Shown here piece by piece: positions 12,980 to 24,180 of a DNA stretch of 64,000 bases. This DNA comes from Apiospora phragmitis (Eukaryota; Ascomycota; Sordariomycetes; Amphisphaeriales; Apiosporaceae). The first letter of the stretch is position 1, and each line of letters begins with the position of its first letter. The stretch is taken from NCBI GenBank assembly GCA_038363925.1, contig JAQQWL010000006.1:4630501-4694500 (forward strand), read 5' to 3'. The position numbers and the translations under genes are program-made. The notes under the pieces are model-generated. The model did no database searches. It was not told where the DNA came from and saw nothing but the letters and a program-made list of their open reading frames with translations.

Positions 12980-14612
12980 TTCTGTTTTGATCCGGTCGTT
13001 GACGACCAGTCGGTGTGTTGGTTGTTGAAAGAATGGCTGCTTATGGGCATCCATGTACCATATTTGATTGTGAAGATGCAATTGTGGACCCCGGGCAATA
13101 ACTAAAAGCATCGCTCGCAGACCCCTTGATTAAGGGCTTGAATTTGAACATCTTGAACTGGACATGATTTATTACGCTATCTAGACTGGAAGAAACCTGT
13201 CATCGGTCCAAGAGCCCCTTGAGAATAATGGCTTTGCGCAGCTATGAACGTTGATCCCAGTTGCCGTGCAGGCCGCCCGGGGAAGCCGCCCCTATCTGCG
13301 ATCGAGAAGAAGTATCTGATCAATTAACTCAGGATCGATCACTTTCGTTAACTGGATCGTCACTGAAGTTTTCCGCCTAAGAATTGAATGAGTATCCCAG
13401 CAGAAGAAGTCTAACCTATTCGCAAAACCAGCGGCTGACAAGCCCATCTTCCCTCTCTTCAGCCAACGCAAGACAACTCCTGCCAGTGGGGGAGAGCAAG
13501 GCCACAAGAATCGATATTGATGACATAGCTTTCACAATACGAGGGCGATTTTTTTTTGCCTTGTTTACGTCCATGCTGAGTGCTGGGAAGAGGAACCATC
13601 TCCGTTACCAATTGTGTTTTGAACGAACGGCCCACGCAATGTTTATGGCGTATGCAGGTACACAATCCCATTTGCTCTTGTCTTTTCTTTTTTTGGCCTT
13701 TTCGAGACAAGCCAAACGGTTCTAGTGCACTATGGAAGTTGCTGAAGAACAACAATTTCGATACTGCTTGCGGGTAATTCGAGCAAGTCACCCCGAGCAG
13801 CCTGAGTGAACAATCCAAGACATCTCCCAGGAACATGTAATTGGGGATCAAATCAGTACTCAAACCCCTTCGTTTATTAATACCTATTATGTGTCTTGAA
13901 TATCCATGTAAACGTTGCTGATGCCTCTGTTCACGGGAGATTAGGTCAATCCCCCACTAGCTCTGTTATTCTTCTGGCAGTCTGGGGACGCGACAGGAAA
14001 AAGCACATCCTGCTTTCAGTCATGCCGGCCTACCACACCATATCAGCACAATTGACACTATGGCTAAGATGGTACTGCACGACTGCATGTATTCAGTCCG
14101 TGGCCTGACTATCAGTTTGCTGCTCAGTATGGGCGGGCAGGCAGTTGAGAAGTAGGAAGGGCCTGGCCAGAAGACTTCAGTCACCCTGAGGCGAATGTTG
14201 ACCGACGCAGTGAAGACAACAATAAGTTACTCGGAAGAGAAGCGAGACGGTCAAGAAACCGAGCCTTCAGCCACGCACTCATCGCACAGAGCTGTCTTGA
14301 AGCTGTCTCCATTCAGCCCGTCACCATCGCTACGAAGTTCTCTGAGTTGTGGCATCGCCACTGACTCTCTTATGGGCCAATGTCTCGTTCCGGGGAAGGA
14401 AATTTCCGACTGCAGTTTCATGGCATCTTTGAGAACTCGCAGGAGAAGGGGGGCCAAGGCAGTTGGTAATTCAATTGCACGGTCCCTAGAAATCGCGTGT
14501 CCCAATTGGGGGCACTCTACGGAGTACATCAAAGCAAAATGCCGATCTCTTCTTGATGCCGACGCATGTCTCGACAGTTTCGAGAACCATTTCCTCGGCC
14601 ATGTAGGAAGCT

Positions 14613-14636
14613 AGAGAGAGAGAGAGAGAGAGAGAG
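14613..14636. repeat. (AG)12 microsatellite
   Basis: Twelve AG units in non-coding DNA about 460 bp upstream of the secreted repeat-protein gene. Confidence 0.9.
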
Positions 14637-14917
14637 AAGTGCGATGGTTTGGGTCACAAAACCTTCAAGTGTAGTATTCAGAGACAGGGCCCCTGCGAAC
14701 CGCCCCCTGTGAAATGAGGGCACATAGGCCAATAAGGCGAAGCTTCAATAATTGAATAACTGTAATGGGACCATGGCCCCATTTCGATCAGATGAAGCTC
14801 GATAGTTCCAAGATGTGGTCGGCAGTGGCTCACAAGGTCAGATATCGTACTGAACCATGAGAAGTCTGGCAGTAAGTAGGGAGGTATACCGTCCAGAATG
14901 GCATGCTATCACTCCTG

Positions 14918-14926
14918 TATATAATA
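14918..14926 (+). promoter_or_regulatory. TATA-like element upstream of the secreted repeat protein
   Basis: The sequence GTATATAAT lies about 170 bp before the start codon at 15096. It is followed by a C/T- and A-rich leader (TTCTTTTCTTTCC and CACTCTCTTTAACAAG), the usual look of a well-expressed fungal gene's core promoter and 5' leader. Confidence 0.5.
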
Positions 14927-15095
14927 TGGTATCTTCACCCTGAGAACTGCTTCTTTTCTTTCCTATCCTCATCAGCATCACCAAGCAATTAATCATCCCC
15001 ATCAATCATTAATTACACCACCACCCCTTCACTCTCTTTAACAAGACGCACATTCGTTTGATCACCCAAACCCCTAATATCAACCACCAAGCAAG

Positions 15096-16302
15096 ATGTA
15101 CTCCCTCATTCTGAACACCGTCTTCATCGCCGCCGCCATCGCAGCCCCGGCCCCCAATAACGACAAGGATGACAGCAACTCCGACTCCGTCGTCTTCGTC
15201 CCGCCCACCCTGGCCTACTGCCACGACGCCAAGTGCGGCGCCACCGGCGGCGCCAGCGTCATGAAGCCCGGCGAGTGCATGCCCGCCAAGACCGGCTCCT
15301 CGTGGGGCGGCTTCGGCACCGGCGCCGGCCTCGGCCTCGACGGCAGCGTGAGCTGGAAGCGCACCAGCGACGACGACGACAAGGACGACAAGAAGAAGTG
15401 CAAGAAGGAGAAGAAGAAGGACAAGGAGAACAAGAACAAGAACGACAAGCGTCACAGCGACGATGACGACGACGAGGAGTGCGAGGAGGTTGTGGTCGTG
15501 GAGCCAGAGGCCCCCGTCTACGGCTACCCCAGCAGCAGCGCAAGCTACAAGCGCAACAGCGATGATGATGACAAGGAGGACAAGAAGAAGTCCAAGAAGT
15601 GCAAGAACGATAAGAAGCACAAGAACGATAAGAACGACAAGCGGAGCAGCCATGATGACGATGACGAGGAGTGCGAAGAGGAGGAGGTCGAGGAGTCCCA
15701 GTACGTCGTCGTCGCCTACCCCAGCGTTGGCAACGAGCAGCAGAACTGCCCCAGTAGGTTTACACCACCCGCCCGTTCCCCCTCCCCTCTCTTCTTTACC
15801 GAAGAAAGCTTCGAGCTAATATGATCCTTTTCACTCCCTACCAGTCATTGTCTACCAGACCACCGACTGCTCCGATGAGGGCTCCGTCATGCCCGGCTTC
15901 GACAGCTGGATGCCCACCGCCAGCTTCAGCGGCAGCCTGAGCTGGAAGCGCAGCGGCGACGATGACGACAAGGACGACAAGAAGTGCAAGAAGTCCAAGA
16001 AGGACAAGCGCAACAGCGACGACAAGGATGACAAGGATGATGAGGAGTGCGAAGAGGTCGAGGGCCCCGAGTACGTCACCGTCCCCGCCACCTCGGGCGG
16101 CCACCCCTACGACGTCTCCCAGTGGGGTTCCATGAAGGCGCACTGCGGTGTCTCCGTCGCCGACCCCAAGGCCCCCAAGGCCGAGGAGCCCAAGAAGGCC
16201 GACCCCCCTGTCCTCGCCTACCCCGAGGACCCCAAGACCACCGTGGTTGAGGCCAAGCCTACCCCCACCCCCGGCTACGCCACCAAGCCCACGACCTACT
16301 GA
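15096..16302 (+). CDS. Secreted repeat protein with six Lys-Arg (Kex2-type) sites and alternating acidic/basic blocks
   Basis: 371 residues from two exons (15096-15753 and 15845-16302; the 91-nt intron ends CTACCAG). Residues 1-19 are a signal peptide ending in IAAAIAAPA. Lys-Arg pairs end at residues 89, 119, 153, 183, 255 and 275. Three times the pattern repeats: S(W/Y)KR, then a peptide running from DDDDKDDKK-type acid to Lys-rich with one Cys and ending in DKR, then an acidic peptide with EECEE and a hydrophobic Val/Tyr segment such as PEYVTVP. The part before the intron (ASVMKPG..SVSWKR) and the part after it (GSVMPG..SLSWKR) look like an internal duplication. The C-terminal about 45 residues are Pro/Lys-rich. 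Predicted route is secretion with Kex2 cleavage in the Golgi into charged peptides. I recognise no Pfam-type domain and no modifying-enzyme gene nearby, so function is unknown. GC-rich third positions and a consistent frame support a real gene. Confidence 0.85.
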
Positions 16303-17852
16303 AGGGCGTCACTGTCGTGACCGCCATGGCAGTTCCGTCATCACCCTCATCATCGGGTGAACGTTTGCTGCCACCACCCCCTCCGTCCTTTACAGCGCGG
16401 GAGCGTCTGAGAGATAGTTGGAAAATATTGAGAAGAAGGACAAGAGGAGGTCGTCTGCTGCTGCCTCCGCTGCACTCCCTCCGTCGATGCACCGAATGGT
16501 GCCGACACCTGAGCAGTGCGCGGTGGTGGCTGTAGCGGTCCACGCTTACCTTACAACCTTGCACACTTACACATACACGGGATTTCCTTTTTACATTAAC
16601 AACCATTCTAATATGTACAATAAAACATTATAAGCACAAATGAAAAGTTACTTGGTTTCGTCCTTCTTTCACACATTCATTCTCCTGTTTCCAGTGTGAC
16701 TGAAATTGCTCCATACCCTCTCAGTGACGAATGATAGGTATGACCATGTCCCCTGAATCCGCATGTCAAATGAGCCTTGATGAACTCTCAGGGGTATCAG
16801 ATGATTTGTAGTTATGCTCTCTCAAGTTGACCCTTTTTCATACTTGGAAGAAGCTTACCCCCTTTTCCCCACCTCTTCGATACTGCCTGTCACCATCGCC
16901 GGATGATGAAACTATGCGACAATCGAACCTTGATGTTTCGATTACACAAGCCCCGGGGTAACTCCTACATACACACGTACCGGTCAGAATAGTTCCTGCA
17001 AGTATGTAGATAAGTCTGATTTCTATCGGGGAAACCAAACCTATTGCAATGTTTACTTCTTCCGGCCATTCTACCAATGCGCTCTGGGAGTAGGAGGATA
17101 AGAAGGAGCGCTCACCTCAACTCACCTCCTGAGAGGTCAATGTATCAACCGGTTGACCATTAGCTTTTACCTCTAAGCCAAGCGTGGGCGTCGATCAGCG
17201 GTGGTTTTATCATTTACCACTGGGGATCACCAAAAACATGCTCCATGAGTGAAGCAAGCGGATGGCGCGCCGTCTCCGAAAGAAACGATGAGTATCAGGC
17301 AAAGCTGGGATGAAAAAAGAAAGAAAGAGAGGGTCAATTGACGGGGCAGGCAGAATTGTATTTGTTATTATAGACCAGGTTCAATGGTGTGTGATAATGC
17401 TACACAGGAGTCATAAGCTCCCCCAATGTGCGAACTCCCAAACAAGATCTGAGTACACGCAAGCTGGGCAAAAAGTTTGCTCTTGGCTGAGCGGTGGCCA
17501 CCCAACCAGTCAGGAAAGCCGTCTGAGGTCTCTTGGACATTTACGAAAATTACGTCTCTATCACGAGGCAGTAGTAGCCGTTGGGAGCCTGCCAGGGCGG
17601 AGGTAGGTTCTCAGAATGTTGGCAAAAAAGAATTCACGCGGGCTCGAAACCGGCCACTTTGGTACGAGATATTGTGCCTGTTCGATAGGCGAAGCAATAT
17701 ACATGCTAAACTTTTTTCGTGGTATTGAAACCCTTGGCAATTGGGCCCTCTGGGTTTCATTAAGGGCGAGATCCAAGTATCTTACACATATGCCCTTGTA
17801 TCTATGACCACAAGCTCTATTCCACCCCATCGCCTTGAACGCCGTAGGCCTC
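16303..17852. other. Intergenic, convergent 3' sides of the repeat protein and Rpt5
   Basis: No supported gene. Holds the 3' UTRs of both neighbours; a poly(A)-signal-like AATAAAAC lies at 16619. Confidence 0.5.
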
Positions 17853-19443
17853 TTATGCGTAGAAGTTGACAGTCTAAAGTATGAGATCAGTATGGGACAT
17901 GTTACTTGGAGGAACTTGCAGCGGGTGATACTTACGTCCTTCTTCTTGGCCTGGACCTCGGTGATGGCATCGACGTAGTGCTCGTGGCCGATCTTGTTCT
18001 TGCCCATCCGCAGAGCAATCATGCCAGCCTCCACACAGACAGCCTTCAGCATGGCACCGCCAAACTCGTCGGTACTCCGGGCCAATTCGCTCCAGTTGAC
18101 GTTGGGGTCGACCTTCATCTTCCGCGAGTGGATCTTCAAGATCTGGGCACGCGCTTCCTCGTTAGGTAAGGGGAACTCGATCTTGCGGTCGAGACGTCCG
18201 GATCGAAGCAGGGCGGGATCCAGCACATCGACTCGGTTGGTTGCAGCAAGCACCTTGATGCGGTCATCCGAGGCGAAACCATCAAGCTGGTTCAGTAACT
18301 CCAACATGGTTCGCTGCACCTCTCGATCACCACTCTTTTCGCTGTCGAATCGCTTGGTACCCACGGCATCCAACTCATCGATGAAGATAATCGCAGGCGC
18401 CTTCTCCTTGGCCAAAGCGAAGCAATCTCGTACCAGCTTAGCACCATCACCAATGAACATCTGCACTAATTGGGGACCGGCAAGCTTGAGGAAGGTGGCG
18501 TCGGTCTGAGCTGCACAAGCTCGAGCTAGCAGTGTCTTGCCTGTTCCAGGAGGCCCATACATCAGAGCACCTAGATAACAAAGTGGCGGGTCAGTCCTTG
18601 CGCGACGGATGCGACTGGAAAGGAAGGATAGAGAGCAACATACCCTTGGGCGCCTTGATACCGATCTTCTTGAAACGCTCCGCCTCCTTCATAGGCCCCA
18701 CGATGGCCTCGACCAATTCTTCTATTTGCTTGTCCAGACCACCGACATCAGTGTACTTCTCTGTCGGCTTCTCGTCGACTTCCATAGCCTTGACTCGGCT
18801 GTCGTACTCGGCAGGTAGGGTGTCGAGAACGAGATAGGAGTCCTTGTTGACACCAATGAGATCGCCGGGCTTCAGCTCGTTGGGGTCGACCAGACCGATC
18901 AGAGGAAGGAAGATGGTCTGCCTTGTGGATGTCTTGATGACTGCCGATTTGCCGACTCTTGTGGCGTCCAGATCGATGTTGGCACCTTCTTCTGAGGACT
19001 CGGCGGTGGGGTCCAGATCGAGGAGCTCGACGACGTTGCCGACGAGGTATGGTAGTTGCCTGGTATGCGAGTTAGTTACAGGGCGGTGCCGTTTAGATGA
19101 AGCAATTGCAGAGTAGCCCGTACCGGTTGTTAGCGATCTTATCCATGTTCTCCTTGATCTTCTCTCCCATGGTGGCCTTCTCATGCGATAAGCGCTGGAA
19201 TTCGCTCTTCATAATGCGGGCATCGTTCTCGAGTAGGCGTTTCCTCGTTTGGAGGTCTTGGGTGCTGAGGGTGAGCATATCTTCGTCGAGGATTTCCTCC
19301 TCTTCGGGCTCGGCGTCCTTCATCTCGGCGTCACCGTCGGCGGGCTTCTTGTTGTCCTTGTTGCCGTCATCGCCACGTCCGCTGTCCTTCTTGTCCTCGG
19401 GCTCGCGGCGGGCGACACCCTCCATATCTTGTGAGCTAGACAT
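17853..19443 (-). CDS. rpt5: 26S proteasome regulatory ATPase Rpt5 (subunit 6A)
   Basis: One of six AAA+ ATPases in the base of the 19S particle; it unfolds substrates and opens the 20S gate. 463 residues from four exons: 19443-19124, 19059-18644, 18570-17936 and 17873-17853. An acidic N-terminus is followed by a coiled coil (about residues 55-105, [20 protein letters not shown]), the OB-fold region, then the AAA module: [17 protein letters not shown] (Walker A), [16 protein letters not shown] (Walker B) and [23 protein letters not shown] (sensor 1 and arginine fingers). The last exon is only 21 nt and encodes TVNFYA plus the stop, which is the gate-opening HbYX tail. All splice junctions keep frame. 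The start is the first ATG that gives an Rpt5-like N-terminus (MSSSQDMEG). The gene is divergent from the Cid2-family gene. Confidence 0.97.
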
Positions 19444-20213
19444 GGTGGCGGGCGGAGATGTGGATGGTGGGGGGGATGTTCGGGAAGAGTGAGAATGGGG
19501 AGCCCAGAAGCAGTGGGAGGAAGTGTACGAAAAAAAGTGATGCTTCGTTGAAGGCCGAGGAAGTTGATGACAAACGTGTTGTTGGGGTGGTTGATTTGAT
19601 GGATAGGTGATGTTGCGGCTGCTCAGCAAGCGCAGGGCCCAAGTCCGGAGTTTAGGTAGAGCTGCTGCACTGCCAAACTGCAAAGGCAAGGCCACTGTGC
19701 ATGTGGGAAGGCAGGCGTGTGCTGTCGCAATCAATCAGCCTGATTCACCAAGCGGGGCGCTAGATCGGAGCTTCCAGCCTCTAATTGATGCCGGCCAGCC
19801 AGGGTTTCGCAGGGGCTTTAGTGCATACTGCCCAGGCATTTCATCAGAAATTGCATAATGCACGATAAGGCCCAGCCCACCTTGGCCTTGTTAGCTCACC
19901 TTAAAGAGCTAAGGATAAGCTTCCATCCCGTTCGAAGCTCTGACGACTTGATGAGGGTTAAATATAGCGTCATCATCCATTTATTTTGTTTCGCTTGGAT
20001 CTGCCCTGGACACTTGCGACTCGATAGTGTCGATCAACCTCAGTCTTTTGGTACTCGCGAACAAACCCGGAATACTCTCTCGCCTACCGTAAAGCCGCCA
20101 TAGGACTCTGGCCTAATACAACCACCAAGCTGGCTGGATACTTCTGGACTAGACGAGCGGCTCCTTCGTCGGATGCCGTAGGCTCCACCGCGCAGCGCTC
20201 TCGTGATACCACC
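19444..20213. promoter_or_regulatory. Divergent promoter region, rpt5 (-) / Cid2-family gene (+)
   Basis: 770 bp separate two head-to-head start codons, so both promoters lie here. I saw no copy of the yeast proteasome element (GGTGGCAAA) by eye. No other gene is evident. Confidence 0.5.
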
Positions 20214-20864
20214 ATGACCGACCTACCCAAGAATCCCTCCTTGACACCACAATTCTGTTTCTCGACAGTAGCACTCAGAGGTGCGCCTCTCTTTGGCGAC
20301 TGTTAATTTCCATGGCCATGGTCTGATCATTGTGTTCTAGACTTTCTGCGAATATCGAGGGGCGCTGTGGACGACTCGATCACCCAAAATCTCAATGCGC
20401 TCGTAACACCCTCCAAAGCGGGCTTCGATCCAACATCAACAACGGTACGGACACCACGGTCGCTGCACAGGCAGATTGATCTGCAGTCATGTCAAACTTT
20501 CAAAGACCAGGTGCTCTTTCCCTCGTGGCAGTCAAGGTCTGATGTTTTGACCTACTGTGCATACGTGGCTACGAGTCCCGACCCAAATGACCCGGAAACA
20601 ACACTACGAGAAGCCGAGTCTCTGCGGGATAGAGAGCGGGTGGTCAACGAGAGGCTCGACCCTTACTCTGGAAGATTTTTCCATCGGGAAGCGCGGACAG
20701 AGCAGCTGGCGATGCTGCTCAGACAAGAGCGGGGAGTTGAAACAATTGTGAGGTCGCGCACATGGGGCCTCGTAAGGGAGAGGTGCGGCGATGATATAGA
20801 AGATGCAGACACAGCTTTGAACCAGTGGCGGGACAAACAAGGAGTTCCCCGCTCTGCGAAGTAG
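20214..20864 (+). CDS. Cid2-family (caffeine-induced death protein 2) protein
   Basis: 196 residues in two exons (20214-20280 and 20341-20864; intron GTGCGC..TTCTAG). It begins MTDLPKNPSLTPQFCFSTVA and continues DFLRISRGAVDDSITQNLNA. Motifs DDSITQNLNAL, FKDQVLFPSWQSRSDVLTYC, the ERLDPYSGRFF segment and the basic RSRTWGLVRERCGD block agree with the fungal Cid2 family, named from an S. pombe gene whose loss alters caffeine sensitivity. Molecular role is not known. No signal peptide or membrane segment. Shares its upstream region with rpt5. Confidence 0.85.
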
Positions 20865-21587
20865 ATTGCAGGTGCGCTTGATGTTGGAGTAGAGGTTTGT
20901 TTCATGGGTATAAATCCAGGGCCTTGAGCCTACCTTGTATAATGTCAATTGTCATGTAAGATGAGATCATTCGATGATACACCGCCACTCACGGGCAAGC
21001 AACTTCAGATCACAATGTTTGCAATGGAGTTCTCACTATACTTAAACTGTGCAGGTTCTGCCACTGGGGTTGATATAATTTGTCGTGGTTCCAAGTCGGG
21101 AAATTGGGGGGCATGGGGTGGGAGCTCCGGTTTCTCGGCGCATCCCACCACCGGGGGCGGCCCCATTCGAAGCTTGCACTTCGTCATTTGGCGAAATAGC
21201 AACTCATTGAAAGCACACGACCTTGCAAAATCTCCTGTAGATGCAATGCTTGTTGAATATATATAATTCCAACCCAGTATCCCATTTTCCACTATGTCTT
21301 GAAATTTCAGTGGTTTTCTATACCAATTAAGAATCATTTCAACTCCCCAAGTGGGCTTACTTAAGGCAGTACCTACTGGCAACTGGCCCACGTTTCAAGG
21401 CGGGCAGGTAGAGCTAAGCCAGCCCACCTTATCATATCACCCCACGACGCAACTGTACCTTTGCTTTAAACTCTGGAAAGCTTCCCAGCTCGCGAAAAAT
21501 TGCCATTCTGGACAGTGTTAACACCACCGAACCTCCCAATACTGCCCTCCCGATCGCATTCGCTGGCCGACCTTTCCTTAACCGAGC
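20865..21587. other. Intergenic, before nat1
   Basis: About 720 bp with no supported gene. Should hold the 3' UTR of the Cid2-family gene and the nat1 promoter. Confidence 0.5.
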
Positions 21588-24180
21588 ATGCCTCAACCGC
21601 TCAGCGCGAAGGAGAATTCTCTCTTTCGCCAGGTCATCCGCAATTATGAAGACAAGCAGTACAAGCGGGGTCTCAAGGCCGCCGAGCAGATTCTCAAGAA
21701 GAACCCCAAGCATGGCGACACCATGGCCATGAAGGCCCTCATAATCAACCAGCAGGGCAACACTGACGAGGCCTTCGCCCTGGGCAAGCAGGCCTTAATG
21801 GCCGACATGAAGTCGCACATTTGCTGGCACGTCTACGGCTTGTTGTACCGCCACCAAAAGAACTTCGAAGAGGCAATCAAGGCCTACAAGTCGGCCCTGA
21901 AGCTCGAGCCGGACTCCCTACAGATTCAGAGAGACTTGGCCTTCCTCCAGGTCCAGATGCGCGACTACCAAGGCTACATCCAGAGCAGGACAGCTATGCT
22001 CCAGGCCCGGTCCCAGGTCCGCCAGAACTGGACTGCCTTGGCAGTTGCACACCACCTCGCGGGCGATCTGACGCAGGCAGAGACGGTATTGACCAAGTAC
22101 GAGGAATCAGTGAAGGTCCCGCCGTCCAAGACCGATTTCGAGAACTCCGAGGCCGTCATGTACAAGAACACCATTATTGCCGAGCAAGGCGACTACCAGC
22201 GCGCCCTCGAGCATCTCGAGTCCATCGCCAAGACGAACCTCGACCGCTTGGCTGTTATGGAACTCCGAGCCGAATATCTGACCAAATTGGAGAGGAAGGA
22301 GGATGCAGTGAAGGCTTACAGGGCTTTGTTAGACAGAAATGCCGAACACCCTGACTACTACAACAAACTTATCAAGGTTATGGCCATCCCTGCAGAGGAT
22401 ACTGCTGCTAAGAAGGCGATCTACGACGAATATGCTGAGAAGAACCCTCGCTCGGATGCTGCCAAGCGACTGCCTCTGGATTTTGTTTCTGGTAGGTAAT
22501 TGCAATGCAATTTGGCTCCAATGCAAGCAGTACTAATAAAAAATCGTAGGCGATGTTTTCCGCGAAGCAGCCAAGAAGTATCTCACTTTCATGCTGGACA
22601 AGGGTGTCCCATCCACGTTTGCCAACCTAAAGCACCTCTACACCGACTCCTCCAAAAAAGAAGCTCTCGGTGCTTTAGCGCACGAGTATTATGAGGCAAA
22701 GAAATTCGATGCTGGAGAGGCTAAGACCGACGATCCGTTCAAGGGCGAAGGCGCAGCACTATACTACCTGGCGCAGCATTACAACTATCACCTCAGCCGC
22801 GACCTGACCAAGGCTATGGAATTCGTTACCAAGGGTATCGAAAAGGCACCTGACAATGTCGAGTTCCAGATGACCAAGGCAAGGATAATAAAGCACACCG
22901 GCAACACACAGAAGGCATCAGAAGAGATGGACAAGGCTCGTAACTTGGACTTGAAGGATCGATACATCAACACGAAAGCAGCCAAGTATCAATTGCGGAA
23001 CAACGAAACCGAGAAGGGTCTGGAGACCGTTGGTCTCTTCACAAGAAACGATTCTCCTGCCGGTCCCTTGAACGATCTTCTGGATATGCAGTGCATCTGG
23101 TTTATGACCGAGGATGGCGAGGCTCAAGTACGGAAAGGCAATGTTGGCCTGGCCTTGAAGAGGTTCCACACCGTCTACAACATCTTCGATGTGTGGCAAG
23201 AAGACCAATTTGACTTCCATAGCTTCTCGCTGCGGAAAGGTCAAATACGTGCTTACGTTGATATGGTTCGCTGGGAGGACCATGTCCGAGATCATCCGTT
23301 CTATTCTCGAGCTGCACTTGGCGCTGTCAAGCTCTACCTCGACATGCACGACGGCAAGACTCTTAGTGATGGTGTCAATGGCGACGACAAGAATGGCGAT
23401 GCCGCCGAGCGTAAAAAGGCAGCCAAGAAGGCTCGCAAGGCCGAGCGGGAAGCTGCCGAGAAGGCTGCCAAGCAAGATCCGAACAAGCCCAAGGCGGCGG
23501 TCGACGAGACCAAGAAGAAGGATGATGACCCTGACGGCCTGAAGCTCGCGGCCACCACTGAGCCGCTTGTCGAGGCTACCAAATTCCTGGTCCACCTCCT
23601 GACCTACACCCCCAAGAACCTCGAGGCGCAACTCGCTGGGTTTGAGGTTTACGTGCGCAGAGGTACGTACCATTCCACTCACTGACCAAAGAAAGACCTC
23701 AGGATAATAAGCTAACTTTTTCCTACAGAGAAATATGTTCTTGCTCTTGGGTGTCTCAACGCCGCTCTGGCCATTGACGCCTCCCACCCTACGGTCCATG
23801 AGCACACTATCCGCTTCCTCCACGCCATCCGAAGCAAGATGGCCTCGCTGCCACCCAAGGTGCAAGAGGTGATCAAGTCGGAATTCACCGCCATCGCCCC
23901 TTCGACAGATCTCGAGGAGTTTAACGACGAGTTCCTCGCCAAGCACAAAGGCAGCGTGCCCCATGCCATTGCCGCCATCAAGATGAAGGCGCTGGTGGAC
24001 GAAGACGAAGACCAGGCTTCCGTCGAGAAGCAGCTGGCGGGTTTGTTGGCTGCGTCGGGAGTCACCTTCGAGGATGCGCAAACCATCTTGAGCATCTTGC
24101 GGGGATCGAGAAGCAAGGAGCTGGATGAGTTCAAGAAGAAGGCGGCCGAGAAGTGGCCCGAGGTCACGGCGTTTGCATAA
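21588..24180 (+). CDS. nat1: NatA N-terminal acetyltransferase auxiliary subunit (Nat1/Naa15)
   Basis: 822 residues from three exons (21588-22491, 22550-23662, 23729-24180; introns of 58 and 66 nt, both phase 1). Nat1 is the ribosome-anchoring scaffold of the NatA complex; it holds the catalytic subunit Ard1/Naa10 and acetylates N-termini exposed after Met removal. The sequence shows a TPR superhelix almost throughout (for example ALIINQQGNTDEAFALGKQA, YGLLYRHQKNFEEAIKAYKS, LKRFHTVYNIFDVWQEDQFD). A Lys/Glu/Ala-rich segment at about residues 595-650 (ERKKAAKKARKAEREAAEKA) is typical of the family. The C-terminal domain has HPTVHEHTIRFLHAI. Length is close to the yeast and human proteins (about 850). 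The frame is clean throughout. Start MPQPLSAKENSLFRQVIRNY fits the family N-terminus. Confidence 0.97.

Larger units (their letters stand above)
12980..15095. other. Intergenic between the tRNA and the secreted repeat protein
   Basis: An open frame of 139 codons at 14195-14614 (+) and an overlapping 93-codon frame on the minus strand show no domain and no conserved-looking motif, so I do not call a gene. The 3' part holds an AG microsatellite and the promoter of the gene at 15096. Confidence 0.5.

Noticed and set aside
14195..14614. Possible 139-residue protein on plus strand, with a 93-residue frame opposite
   Set aside because: No domain, no codon or motif support for either strand, no clear promoter; could not choose a strand.
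15360..15375. DDDDK strings as enteropeptidase-like cleavage sites
   Set aside because: They arise from the Asp-Lys block composition; fungi have no such dedicated protease, whereas Lys-Arg sites fit Kex2.
15009..15653. 214-codon minus-strand frame rich in Leu/Val/Ala that looks like a multi-pass membrane protein
   Set aside because: It is the antisense of the Asp/Lys-rich repeat protein; GAC/AAG codons read backwards give Val/Leu. The plus strand has a signal peptide, a spliced frame and repeat logic.
15096..16302. Standard ustiloxin-type RiPP precursor
   Set aside because: Modules are long, charge-rich and lack a short conserved Tyr-containing core; no UstY/DUF3328, tyrosinase or peptidase gene is in the window. 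Kept only as a Kex2-type repeat protein.
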